64,000 nt of DNA, taken from Jannaschia sp. M317 (lineage in GTDB: Bacteria; Pseudomonadota; Alphaproteobacteria; Rhodobacterales; Rhodobacteraceae). The translations under genes and the position numbers were made by a program. Under the pieces are notes generated by a model, which was not told the origin of the DNA, did not search any database, and saw nothing but the letters and a program-made list of their open reading frames with translations. Position 1 is the first letter of the stretch, and every line of letters begins with the position of its first letter. Location: positions 1,889,001-1,953,000 of the forward strand of contig NZ_CP081155.1 of the NCBI RefSeq assembly GCF_025141175.1. Reading direction: 5' to 3'. This document shows positions 8,674 to 17,322 of this stretch, one piece after another.

Positions 8674-10176
8674 CTACCGGTTGCCCCGTGGCACGAAGCG
8701 TCCCGCCTCGCGCGCGGCCATCTTCAGGGCGCGGGACTTGTTCACGGTTTCCTGAAACTCATCCGCGGGCACCGAATCGTGGACCACGCCGCCCCCGGCC
8801 TGCACATAAAGCTTGCCGTCCTTGACCACTCCGGTGCGCAGGGCGATGCACATGTCCATGTCGCCGCCCGCGCTGAAATAGCCGACGCCGCCGCCATAAA
8901 CGCCGCGCTTCTCCGGCTCCAACTCGTCGATGATCTCCATCGCGCGTACCTTGGGGGCCCCCGACACGGTGCCCGCAGGCAGACCGGCCAGCAGGGCGGA
9001 CAGGGCGTCGTGATCCTCCGACAGCTCGCCCACAACGTTCGACACGATGTGCATCACGTGGCTGTAGCGTTCGACGATGAACTTCTCGGTCGGGCGCACG
9101 GTGCCGGTCTTGGACACCCGGCCGGTGTCGTTGCGACCTAGGTCCAGCAGCATCAGATGCTCGGCCAGTTCCTTTTCGTCGGACATCAGGTCCGCTTCCA
9201 ATGCGGCATCCTCTGCCGGCGTTGCACCGCGGGGCCGGGTGCCGGCGATGGGGCGGATCGTCACCTCGTTTCCGAACACACGGACCAGAATTTCGGGGCT
9301 GGCCCCGATGATCTGAAAATCGCCCATGTCGAAGTGGAACATAAAGGGCGAAGGATTGGTGCGGCGCAGCGCGCGGTAGAGCGAGAAAGGCGGCAGCGGG
9401 AAATCGTAGGTCCAGCGCTGCGACGGGACCACCTGAAAGATGTCGCCCGCCGCGATGTAGTCGCGTGCCTTTTCCACCGCCGCCTCGTACCCAGCGCGGG
9501 TGAAGTTGGATGTCGGCTCCGCCAGGTCGAACGGCTCCGCCATGTCGCGCGGCTCGGTCACCGCACGGCTGAGAGAGGCGAGCGCGTCCTGCAACCTCTC
9601 GGCGGCCTGGGCATAGGCGGCGCGGGCCGTGGTGCCCGAACCGGCCCAGGCGGGGGCGACCAGAATGACCTCGCCCTTGACCCCGTCCAGGACGGCCACG
9701 ACCGAAGGCCGCATCAGCATCGCATCAGGCAGGTTCAGCGTGTCGGGGTTCACATCGGGCAGATGTTCCACCAGCCGGATCATGTCGTAGCCCAGGAACC
9801 CAAACAGACCGGCGCTGGCAGCCGGCAGGCCGCGCGGCAATTCGATGCGGCTTTCGTCCAGCAGGGCACGGATCGCCGCAAGCGGTTCGCCCGCGTCTTC
9901 CCAGGCGTCCGGGTCATAGCGGGCGGCGCGGTTGACGCGACTGCCGGTGCCGCGGCATTCCCAGATCAGGTCAGGCTTCATCCCGACGATGGAATAGCGG
10001 CCCCGCACCTCGCCTCCGGTCACGGATTCCAGCACGAAAGAGAAGGGCTGCGCCTCGGCCAGTTTCAGCATCAGCGAAACGGGCGTGTCCAGATCGGCGG
10101 GCAGGCGTGTCCAAAGAACCTGGTTCGCGCCCGCCGTAAATCCGGGCTCAAAGTCTGAATAGCTCGGTTCGATCAT
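8674..10176 (-). CDS. trpE: Anthranilate synthase component I
   Basis: 500 residues. Converts chorismate and ammonia (from glutamine through TrpG) to anthranilate, the first step of tryptophan synthesis. The C-terminal chorismate-binding domain is intact: IAAGDIFQVVPSQRW, PSPFMFHFDMGDFQIIGASP, TIRPIAGTRPRGATPAED, LMLLDLGRNDTGRVSKTGTV, LPAGTVSGAPKVRAMEII and YGGGVGYFSAGGDMD. The N-terminal domain carries the feedback-site region LLKLAEAQPFSFVLESVTGG. The ATG at 10176 is preferred over TTG at 10194. It begins four bases after the ppiD stop, so the two are probably one transcript; trpG is not in the window. No trp leader peptide was seen in front of it. Confidence 0.95.
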   Translation of the reverse strand: MIEPSYSDFEPGFTAGANQVLWTRLPADLDTPVSLMLKLAEAQPFSFVLESVTGGEVRGRYSIVGMKPDLIWECRGTGSRVNRAARYDPDAWEDAGEPLAAIRALLDESRIELPRGLPAASAGLFGFLGYDMIRLVEHLPDVNPDTLNLPDAMLMRPSVVAVLDGVKGEVILVAPAWAGSGTTARAAYAQAAERLQDALASLSRAVTEPRDMAEPFDLAEPTSNFTRAGYEAAVEKARDYIAAGDIFQVVPSQRWTYDFPLPPFSLYRALRRTNPSPFMFHFDMGDFQIIGASPEILVRVFGNEVTIRPIAGTRPRGATPAEDAALEADLMSDEKELAEHLMLLDLGRNDTGRVSKTGTVRPTEKFIVERYSHVMHIVSNVVGELSEDHDALSALLAGLPAGTVSGAPKVRAMEIIDELEPEKRGVYGGGVGYFSAGGDMDMCIALRTGVVKDGKLYVQAGGGVVHDSVPADEFQETVNKSRALKMAAREAGRFVPRGNR

Positions 10177-10180
10177 CGTC

Positions 10181-12046
10181 TCAATGGCCTCCAAGCAGCT
10201 GGGACTGGACGGCCTGGACCGCTTGCTGATCGACCTCGAAACCGATGTCGGCGCGCACCGCCTGGCCGTAGGCGTCGAACAGATCGCTGGTCAGATCGCC
10301 CCGCAGCTGTGTCTCGATCGCAGTCAGCAGCTCGGCGGTGTCCGGTGCCTCCGGGTCGGCGGCGTTGACCGCATCCAGCCGCAGGACATAGGCGCGGTTT
10401 GCGTTGCCCGGCGCCGCCAGAACGCGGCCTGCTTCGGCCTCGAACAGGCGCGACAGCAAATCCGCAGAGATCCCTTCGACCCGGCCGTCACGGGCAATAC
10501 CGGTCACGGTCTCGGCGGTCAGACCGGCCTCGGCAAAGGTTTCCCCGGCTTCGATCCGCGCGGCAAGCGCGTCCGCGGCTTCGCTCAGGCGGCGGGCGGT
10601 CGTGTCCTCTTGCCAGGCCTGTTCCACGGCGGCGCGGATCCGCGCCAGCGGGGGGGTGGCGGGCGGGTCGATCCCGTCCAGGCGCAGGGCAAAGAGCCCC
10701 CCGTCCGACAGGCTTTCCAATTCGGGAAAGTCGCCTTCGGCCACGGTGGCGGCAACGGCGCGGAAGGCGTCGTAGCCCGCGATGGGCTGCTCGCTTTGAT
10801 CCGAGAACGCGATCGTGCCCAGGATCATGTCGGTCTCGGCGGCGATTTCCTCCAGGGTGGCGCCCCCGGCCAGCAGGTCATCGATATCATCGCGGGCCGC
10901 ATCGATACGGCGTGTGGCGGCGTCACGGGCCAGTTCGGCCAGAATATCGTCGCGCACATCTTCCAAGGGTGTCTCGGTCGCATCCAGAATGGCGTTCACA
11001 CGGTACAGGGCAGGGCCCAGATCCGTGGCCACCGGCCCGGCGATCCCCGGCTCCTCCAGCGCAAAAAGCGCTGAGGCCACGGCCTCATCCACGTCCGCTG
11101 CGGCGATTTCCCCCTGATCCACGTCGTCGAGGGTCAGGCCGCGGTCCTCGACCAGCGTGTCGAAGTCGGTTTCGCCCGCCGCAATCGAGGTCAACGCGGC
11201 CTCGGCTGTGGCCTGATCGCGAAAGTTCAGGCGCTCGGCCAGCACGCGGGCGGGTTGGCGGAATTCGGAGGCCAGCTCTTCGTAGCGGGCCAGGATACGG
11301 TCTTCGTCGACCTCGACCGCGTCGGCCAGATCGGTCGGCGTGATCCAGGCATAGGTGATGTTGCGGATCTCGGGCGTCTGGAACAGCGCCTGGTTGGCGT
11401 CGTAGAATGCCTGCACCTCTTCGGGCGAGGGGGCCAGTGCGCCGCCGTCCAGATCCGCAACCGAGACGATGGCAAAGGTCGCGTCGCGGGTCTCGGCCAG
11501 CCAGCTGGCGATGGTCGCGCTGTAGGTGTCGGGCACCTGCACGCCCCCAGCGACGGCGACCTGCAACAGTTCGCGCGCGGCTTCGTCGCGAACCTGACGT
11601 TCAAAGCGCGCCTCGTTCAGGCCGGCATTGCGCAGCGCAAAGGTATATCCTTCGCGATCGAACCCGCCGGCGATGCCCCCAAAGGCGGGGTTGTTGCGAA
11701 TCCGTTCCGCCACCTCGGCGTCGCCCACGGACAGGCCCATGGTCTCGGCCTCTTCTTCCAACGCGGCGGTGGCAAGAAGGCGTTCCATCACGGCGCGGTC
11801 GAGGCCGAACACCTGCATCTGCTGCAGGGTCAGGGCCTGGCCGGTCTGTTGCTGCAGGCGGCGCTGTTCGCCCTGGATCGCGGTGGCATAGTCCTGAACC
11901 GTGATTTCCCGGTCCCCGACCGAGGCGACCGACGACAGGCTGCCGCCGAACTGGCCCACGCCAAAGCCGCCCAGTGCCAGGATCAACAGGCCCAGAACGG
12001 CCCAGACGATGACGTTGGACGCTTTGGTTTTCTTCTTCTCGGCCAT
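10181..12046 (-). CDS. ppiD: PpiD-like membrane-anchored peptidyl-prolyl isomerase/chaperone
   Basis: 621 residues. A short basic cytoplasmic N-terminus (AEKKKTK) and one transmembrane helix (about 13-33) anchor a large periplasmic part. A SurA_N-like domain follows (SVGDREITVQDYATAIQGEQ to NEARFERQVRDEAARELLQV), then a degenerate parvulin (PPIC) region around 240-360, and a C-terminal SurA-like helical part. This is the layout of PpiD, which helps fold proteins leaving the Sec translocon. The isomerase domain is weakly conserved, so chaperone rather than isomerase activity is likely. It lies directly upstream of trpE. Confidence 0.85.
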   Translation of the reverse strand: MAEKKKTKASNVIVWAVLGLLILALGGFGVGQFGGSLSSVASVGDREITVQDYATAIQGEQRRLQQQTGQALTLQQMQVFGLDRAVMERLLATAALEEEAETMGLSVGDAEVAERIRNNPAFGGIAGGFDREGYTFALRNAGLNEARFERQVRDEAARELLQVAVAGGVQVPDTYSATIASWLAETRDATFAIVSVADLDGGALAPSPEEVQAFYDANQALFQTPEIRNITYAWITPTDLADAVEVDEDRILARYEELASEFRQPARVLAERLNFRDQATAEAALTSIAAGETDFDTLVEDRGLTLDDVDQGEIAAADVDEAVASALFALEEPGIAGPVATDLGPALYRVNAILDATETPLEDVRDDILAELARDAATRRIDAARDDIDDLLAGGATLEEIAAETDMILGTIAFSDQSEQPIAGYDAFRAVAATVAEGDFPELESLSDGGLFALRLDGIDPPATPPLARIRAAVEQAWQEDTTARRLSEAADALAARIEAGETFAEAGLTAETVTGIARDGRVEGISADLLSRLFEAEAGRVLAAPGNANRAYVLRLDAVNAADPEAPDTAELLTAIETQLRGDLTSDLFDAYGQAVRADIGFEVDQQAVQAVQSQLLGGH

Positions 12047-12109
12047 GTCGATCCCCCCGGGCGTTTTGCCCGCCTTGCATAGGCGGCGCGGGGGGCGGGG
12101 ACAAGCGGA

Positions 12110-13306
12110 TCAGAGACCGGTTTCAGTCACAGCGGCCAGACGATCAAAGAGGGTGGCAATCCCGGCGGCATCGGCGTTGGCATAGGCGATCCGAAGCGTG
12201 GCCTCGGCGCGGCCCGATCCGCCCTGTGCCACAGTCGGCCCGAACATCGTCCCCGGCAGCAGCAGCAGGGACGCGCGGTCCACCAGCGCCTTGGCCACCA
12301 CATCGGATGGCGCGTCGAACGGGTGCTGCACATAGGCGAAATAGGCGCCGCAGCCCAGCACCTTCCAATCGGACTGCGCGGCAAAGCCCGCGTCCATGGC
12401 CGCCCGGCGCGCCAGGATTTCCCGTCGTTCACCGGCAAGCCAGTCGCCCAGGTTTTCCATCCCCCACAGCGCGGCGCGCTGGCCCAGGCCATTGGGGCAG
12501 ATGGTGACCGAGTCCAGCCACTTTTCCACCTGCGCCAGATGCGCGGGCGAAGCGCAGATTGCACCGACGCGGTGACCCGTCAGACGGTAGGCCTTGGAAA
12601 AGGAGTAGAGCTGGATCAGCACGTCGTCCCAGTCGGGATCGGTGAACAGATCATGGGGGGCACCGTCCCGCGCGTCAAAGTCGCGGTAGGTTTCATCCAC
12701 GATCAGGGCCAGCCCGCGAGCACGCGCCAGATCACGAAACGCGGCCAGAATTTCGGCGGGGTATTCCACGCCGCCGGGGTTGTTCGGGCTGACCAGCACG
12801 ATGGCGCGAGTGCGGTCATCGATCAGTGCGGCGGCGGCCTCTGGATCGGGCAGCAGGGCGGCGTCCGTCTCCAGCAGGCGGGCGTCGATCCCGGCCATGT
12901 CCAACCACATCTTGTGATTGAAATAGAACGGGATCGGCAGGATCACATTGTCGCCCGCGCCGGCCAGGACCGAAATCGTGGCCGTGAACGCCTGATTGCA
13001 GCCCGAGGTGATCGCCACCTGATCGGGGCGCACCGTGCCGACATAGGCGTGTGACCAATCGGTTGCGACCCGTGCGCGCAGCTCTGGCAGGCCCAGGACC
13101 GGGCCATAGAGATGCGCGGCCGTGTCCGTCAGAACGATATCCGCCATGGCCTGCCGCAACGGTTGCGGAGGTGGGTCGGCGGGGGCCGCCTGGCTGAGGT
13201 TCAGCAGGGGGCGGTCGGCTGGGAACTGCGCGTGTTCGATCCAACGCCGCGCCTCCATCACCGGGGGCGGGTCAGTGGCAAGAAGGGCGGGATTGAACGT
13301 CGTCAT
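12110..13306 (-). CDS. Pyridoxal-phosphate aminotransferase, class I/II
   Basis: 398 residues, fold type I. Seen are LLNLSQAAPADPPPQPLRQ at the N-terminus, YGPVLGLPELRARVA, TSGCNQAFTATISVLAGAGD, the PLP-contact SPNNPGGVEYP, DETYRDF, and the Schiff-base Lys in LYSFSKAYRLTGHRVG. C-terminal LLLLPGTMFGP and TLRIAYANAD are also typical. The amino acid substrate cannot be told; proteins of this type are often labelled as aspartate/aromatic aminotransferase-like. It has its own ATG after GGAGGTCCC and lies 64 bases upstream of ppiD on the same strand. Confidence 0.87.
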   Translation of the reverse strand: MTTFNPALLATDPPPVMEARRWIEHAQFPADRPLLNLSQAAPADPPPQPLRQAMADIVLTDTAAHLYGPVLGLPELRARVATDWSHAYVGTVRPDQVAITSGCNQAFTATISVLAGAGDNVILPIPFYFNHKMWLDMAGIDARLLETDAALLPDPEAAAALIDDRTRAIVLVSPNNPGGVEYPAEILAAFRDLARARGLALIVDETYRDFDARDGAPHDLFTDPDWDDVLIQLYSFSKAYRLTGHRVGAICASPAHLAQVEKWLDSVTICPNGLGQRAALWGMENLGDWLAGERREILARRAAMDAGFAAQSDWKVLGCGAYFAYVQHPFDAPSDVVAKALVDRASLLLLPGTMFGPTVAQGGSGRAEATLRIAYANADAAGIATLFDRLAAVTETGL

Positions 13307-13351
13307 TGGGACCTCCGGGGTGCGGAATGACGGCCCGGAGGCCGAATCGCA

Positions 13352-13891
13352 TCAGAACGGGATTTCGTCGTCCATGTCCGAGGGACCGCCGTAACCGCCG
13401 CCCTGGCTGCCGCCGCCGTTTCCGCCAGAGGACCCGCCGCGATCATCGTAGCCACCGCTGGACCCGCCGCCATATCCACCGCCGCCGCCGGAGCCACCAC
13501 CATAGTTGCCGCCACCGCCGCCGGACCCGCCGCCTTCGCCGCGACCGTCAAGCATGGTCAGCGTGCTGCCGAAGCCCTGAAGCACGACCTCGGTCGAGTA
13601 GCGATCGGCACCGGACTGATCCTGCCATTTCCGGGTCTGAAGCGCGCCCTCGATATACACCTTGGAGCCCTTGCGCAGATATTGTTCCGCCACGCGCACC
13701 AGACCTTCGTTGAAGATCGCCACCGAATGCCATTCGGTCTTTTCGCGCCGCTCGCCGGAATTCTTGTCACGCCACGTCTCGGAGGTCGCGATGCGCAGGT
13801 TGCAAACCTTGCCGCCGTTGCCGAAGGTCCGCACCTCGGGATCGCGGCCAAGGTTGCCGATGAGAATGACTTTGTTGACGCTTCCGGCCAT
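13352..13891 (-). CDS. ssb: Single-stranded DNA-binding protein
   Basis: 179 residues. The OB-fold domain (1-110) begins [20 protein letters not shown] and contains [20 protein letters not shown] and [21 protein letters not shown] long Gly/Ser-rich linker (about 118-172) leads to the acidic tail DMDDEIPF, the docking site for replication and repair partners. Length and tail are as in other alphaproteobacterial SSBs. It acts as a tetramer coating single strands in replication, recombination and repair. The gene is divergent from the lytic transglycosylase gene, with 187 bases between the starts. Confidence 0.96.
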   Translation of the reverse strand: MAGSVNKVILIGNLGRDPEVRTFGNGGKVCNLRIATSETWRDKNSGERREKTEWHSVAIFNEGLVRVAEQYLRKGSKVYIEGALQTRKWQDQSGADRYSTEVVLQGFGSTLTMLDGRGEGGGSGGGGGNYGGGSGGGGGYGGGSSGGYDDRGGSSGGNGGGSQGGGYGGPSDMDDEIPF

Positions 13892-14078
13892 GGGGCCCCC
13901 CTGAATGCTCGAATCCGGTGGCGGCAGATGACGCCAGATTGGTTAACTACCCGTGAAGACCCGGAGGGGAAAGGGCGTAGGCTTTCAAATCGAGGCTCTT
14001 TCCGCTAGGGTCCGCGTCAGGCGCGATGGCCCCGACAGATGGGACGCGTGCCGGATCTGTGACAGACGGGATGGTCGG

Positions 14079-14675
14079 ATGCGGACGATGGCTTGGGGGG
14101 TGGCGCTGCTGGCGCTGGGCGCGGGTGGCTTGGCCGAAGCGCAGGGAACGTTGTCGACGCGCAACCGGGTCGAGTTGTTTTCCAGCCAGACCGCCCTGAT
14201 GGACCGTCGTCTGGCCTCGCAATACGCACATTCCAATCGCTTGCTGCCTACCTCGCCGGAAATCAACATCCCCTCGCGCGAAGCGATTCCGCGCTACACC
14301 GGGTCGCAACGGTCGCGGTTCCTGCCCGACGCCCGTGCCGCCGCGCGTCGCCATGGCGTGCCGGAGGATTTGTTCCTGCGTCTTGTGCGCCAGGAATCGG
14401 GCTGGAACCCGAACGCACGGTCGGTAAAGGGCGCGATGGGTCTGGCGCAATTGATGCCGGGGACGGCACGGGCGCTGGGCGTGAACCCCGCCGATCCCAA
14501 GCAGAACCTGGAAGGTGGTGCCCGCTACCTGGCGCAGCAATACCGCAAGTTCGGATCCTGGCGTCTGGCCCTGGCCGCCTACAATGCCGGGCCGGGGGCG
14601 GTTGAAAAGCACGGCGGCATTCCACCCTACCGAGAGACGCGCAATTACGTTCGCGTCATCATGGGGCGCGGCTGA
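14079..14675 (+). CDS. Lytic transglycosylase (SLT domain), exported
   Basis: 198 residues. A signal peptide (about 1-20, ending AEA-QG) is followed by a linker and a C-terminal SLT domain: [20 protein letters not shown] with the catalytic Glu, [35 protein letters not shown] and [20 protein letters not shown]. It would cleave peptidoglycan glycan strands in the periplasm. The start at 14079 is chosen because the hydrophobic signal begins there; the frame stays open upstream to 13953 but that part is not signal-like. It is convergent with the response regulator gene, with 9 bases between the stops. Confidence 0.85.
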   Translation: MRTMAWGVALLALGAGGLAEAQGTLSTRNRVELFSSQTALMDRRLASQYAHSNRLLPTSPEINIPSREAIPRYTGSQRSRFLPDARAAARRHGVPEDLFLRLVRQESGWNPNARSVKGAMGLAQLMPGTARALGVNPADPKQNLEGGARYLAQQYRKFGSWRLALAAYNAGPGAVEKHGGIPPYRETRNYVRVIMGRG

Positions 14676-14684
14676 CCGGCGCGA

Positions 14685-15338
14685 TCAACCGTTGAGCCCG
14701 GTTCCCTGCAACACGCCATGTTCCATCGCGTAGCGGGTCAGCCCGGCCGTCGTCGAAATGCCCAGCTTACGCTTCAGATTCTTGCGGTGCGTCTCGACCG
14801 TGCGCACAGAGATATCGAGCTTGTGGGCAACCGCCTTGTTCGACTGCCCCTGCGCCAACAGCAGCAGAATCGTCTGTTCGCGCGATGTCAGCGGTTCGGT
14901 TCCGTCCTGCGACGGCTCCAACGCCTCTTCTGCGCCGGGGCACAGGTAACGGCCGCCCGCGCAGACGACGTCGATGGCGCGGCGGATTTCCTCGGTCGGC
15001 TGATCCTTCAGGCAATACCCCGCAGCGCCGTGACGCATCGCCGTTGCGACGTATTCGGGTGCGTCGTGCATCGACAGGATCAGAACGGCGATGTCGGGAT
15101 ACCGTTCCCTCAGGATCTCGGTCGCCTGCAGGCCGTTCAGACGCGGCATGTTCAGATCCAGCAAGATCACGTCGGGGCCAAGGGCACCGCAATTGTCGAT
15201 CGCCTCTTGCCCGTCGCGAAACAGGCCGACGACCTCGATGTCCTCGTAGCTTTCCAGCAGGGCGCGGATGCCGTCGGCAACCATCGCATGGTCATCGACG
15301 ATCAACACGCGGACCGGGCGGTCCGGCATGGTGGTCAC
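14685..15338 (-). CDS. NarL/FixJ-family response regulator
   Basis: 217 residues. The receiver domain (about 9-125) has VLIVDDHAMVADGIRALLES, the phospho-acceptor Asp at about 61 in DVILLDLNMPRL and the conserved Lys in YCLKDQPTEE. The C-terminal LuxR helix-turn-helix is LTSREQTILLLLAQGQSNKA, then VAHKLDISVRTVETHRKNL. The GTG at 15338 has GGAGGAG six bases upstream; the ATG at 15329 is the alternative. The Cache-domain histidine kinase at 17323-18723 on the same strand is the obvious partner, but a hydrolase-like gene separates them. Target genes are unknown. Confidence 0.9.
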   Translation of the reverse strand: MTTMPDRPVRVLIVDDHAMVADGIRALLESYEDIEVVGLFRDGQEAIDNCGALGPDVILLDLNMPRLNGLQATEILRERYPDIAVLILSMHDAPEYVATAMRHGAAGYCLKDQPTEEIRRAIDVVCAGGRYLCPGAEEALEPSQDGTEPLTSREQTILLLLAQGQSNKAVAHKLDISVRTVETHRKNLKRKLGISTTAGLTRYAMEHGVLQGTGLNG

Positions 15339-15399
15339 GGCTGTCTCCTCCCCGTCATACCTTTGGGGTAGCGCAGGGGGGGCGTCTGGGCAAGCGAGG

Positions 15400-17199
15400 C
15401 TAGCCGCCGATCCCCGCCAGGGCCAGCAAGGGTAGCAGTCCCAGCAGCCATCCCAGCACGTCGAGGAAGCCGGTGTCCTCGTCCTCTGCCGCCTGGGCTT
15501 CGGCGTCGCGATCCTGTTCCTCGATCTCTTCGACCGAGGGCGGGGCGGTGAAGGGCAGGGGAGAGTCCTCTTGCGCGAAGCCCGGCAGCGGATCCGGCGC
15601 TTCTGCATCGTCGTCCTGTTGGTCCTGCGGTGGGGCCGTCGGAGCCGTCGGGGAAGGAGCCACCCCACCCTGGTCGATCTGGCGCATCACGGGCGCGAAT
15701 TCCTGCGTGGGGCGAAAGTCGGTCAGACGCAGTTCCAGAATCTCTCCGGGGTCGAGCGCGGTCACGATGGTGTTGTTGTCGTAGATTTCTTCGGCAGGGA
15801 CGTTTTCCACCTCCGGACGCGACTCGATGGATCCGGGGCCCTGTTGCCCGGCGACGCCCAGGATGCTGGCCTTGGCCCGCCCGCCCTCATCGACGATACG
15901 CGACAGATCGAAGGACAGCGTTTCGGTCTTGTCGCTGGTCGAGGCGAGGTAGAACACCAGTTCGTTGTCACCGTAGAAGCCGTGTAGTTCAGCGAAGCGG
16001 CCCTGAAACTCGGTCTGCCTGTCTCCGGTTCTTGTGAAATCCAGCATGGTCTTGCCCGGCAGTGCGTCGGACATCATCGCGAACATCTGGCCTGCGGGGC
16101 TGAACCCGCCGTCTGCGTCATCCGGGCTAAGCGCGTTTTTCGTATTTTGCAGCAGCGGCCAGATATGGGCCTGATCGACGCCGGATTCGACCATGGTTTC
16201 AAAGACGTCCAGGACCTCTTTGGCCTGATAGAGGCCAAAGTCAGAGTCCTCGCTCAACCGGGGGTCCGAGGCAGAGACGTTCCATTCGGTGACGTGGATG
16301 TCGATGCCGGGGAATTCTTCCTCCCAGCTGCGCTCTATCTGTTTGAGGCCGAAATCGCGTTGGCCCGGCGACACGGAGTCCTTGGAATAGAGGTGCGTCA
16401 CCACGCCATCCACGGCCTCGGCCTCTGCTGCGCTGTATTCCCGCAGGATCAGGTGGTCGGACACGGCGCGCCAGTTGATGCGCCCATTGGCAAAGGTGAC
16501 GTCGCGGCCCATGTCCGCGCCGAACCGGTCGTTCAGGTCCTCGAGAACCTCGTCCGGGGGCTGACCCGCGTAGTCGTTGCTGAGGTTGGAAAAGGCAAAG
16601 TTCGTGCCTGCCTGCACGATGACGTCGATGCCCGGATCTTCGCCTGTCTGGCCTGCGACAAGGGTCAGCTCATCGTCGATGATCTCGGCCATGCGCGACG
16701 ACAGGCGACCGTATTCCACCGCCGTCATCTGGCCGCTGCCCCAGTATTCGTTGCCGATCTCGAATGCGGCGACCTCGGCATCGCCGTATTTGCCTGTCGC
16801 CACGTCGCGCACGAAACCGCGCAGTTCCGCCTCGTCGAAGGCCGGAAAGCGGTCGCCGTTCTGGTCCGATTGCCGGGACAGGGCGTCACGGGTCGGGATC
16901 ACGATGGTCGCGGGGTGGTCGCTGTCGCGGGCGTAGTTCATGAACTCCGACAAGGGGACGAAATCGCGCTCGGACCCGTCGTCGTTGGTGACCCGCGCCG
17001 CATCCGGGTTGCCGATATCGAACAAGCGTTCCGTCAGGGATCCGCCGGGATAGCGCAAACCCTCGACCCCCAGCCGGTCGATCACCTCCTTGGCATTGTC
17101 GTCGCGATTGGCGTGATAGCGGTCGGCAAGGAAATTGCCGCCGAACAGTCCGGCTTCGATCGTCTCGCCTTCAACACGTGGGGTATTGACCAAGGGCAT
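15400..17199 (-). CDS. Glycoside hydrolase-like (clan GH-A, GH51/GH79-like) protein with C-terminal membrane helix
   Basis: 599 residues. The first 430 form a TIM-barrel-like hydrolase: GVEGLRYPGGSLTERLFDIG, then FEIGNEYWG (acid/base Glu at about 151) and IHVTEWNVSA (likely nucleophile Glu at about 305), the NE and TEW spacing of clan A. A beta-rich domain follows (to about 505), then a Pro/Asp/Glu/Gln-rich linker, and a final hydrophobic helix LDVLGWLLGLLPLLALAGIGG at the very C-terminus. No N-terminal signal peptide is present, so export would need another route, such as type I secretion or tail anchoring. Substrate unknown. GGAGG sits six bases before the ATG. It lies between a histidine kinase and a response regulator gene. 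Confidence 0.6.
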   Translation of the reverse strand: MPLVNTPRVEGETIEAGLFGGNFLADRYHANRDDNAKEVIDRLGVEGLRYPGGSLTERLFDIGNPDAARVTNDDGSERDFVPLSEFMNYARDSDHPATIVIPTRDALSRQSDQNGDRFPAFDEAELRGFVRDVATGKYGDAEVAAFEIGNEYWGSGQMTAVEYGRLSSRMAEIIDDELTLVAGQTGEDPGIDVIVQAGTNFAFSNLSNDYAGQPPDEVLEDLNDRFGADMGRDVTFANGRINWRAVSDHLILREYSAAEAEAVDGVVTHLYSKDSVSPGQRDFGLKQIERSWEEEFPGIDIHVTEWNVSASDPRLSEDSDFGLYQAKEVLDVFETMVESGVDQAHIWPLLQNTKNALSPDDADGGFSPAGQMFAMMSDALPGKTMLDFTRTGDRQTEFQGRFAELHGFYGDNELVFYLASTSDKTETLSFDLSRIVDEGGRAKASILGVAGQQGPGSIESRPEVENVPAEEIYDNNTIVTALDPGEILELRLTDFRPTQEFAPVMRQIDQGGVAPSPTAPTAPPQDQQDDDAEAPDPLPGFAQEDSPLPFTAPPSVEEIEEQDRDAEAQAAEDEDTGFLDVLGWLLGLLPLLALAGIGG

Positions 17200-17322
17200 C
17201 GCTGACCTCCGGGAGGGGAGGTTCGACGTCTAGTCAGCGACTCTTTCGGGATCCTTTCGAAATTCGAGACAATTCCGTTCAACAGTCGGAAATCATGTCA
17301 CATTAGATATGGATTGCGCGGA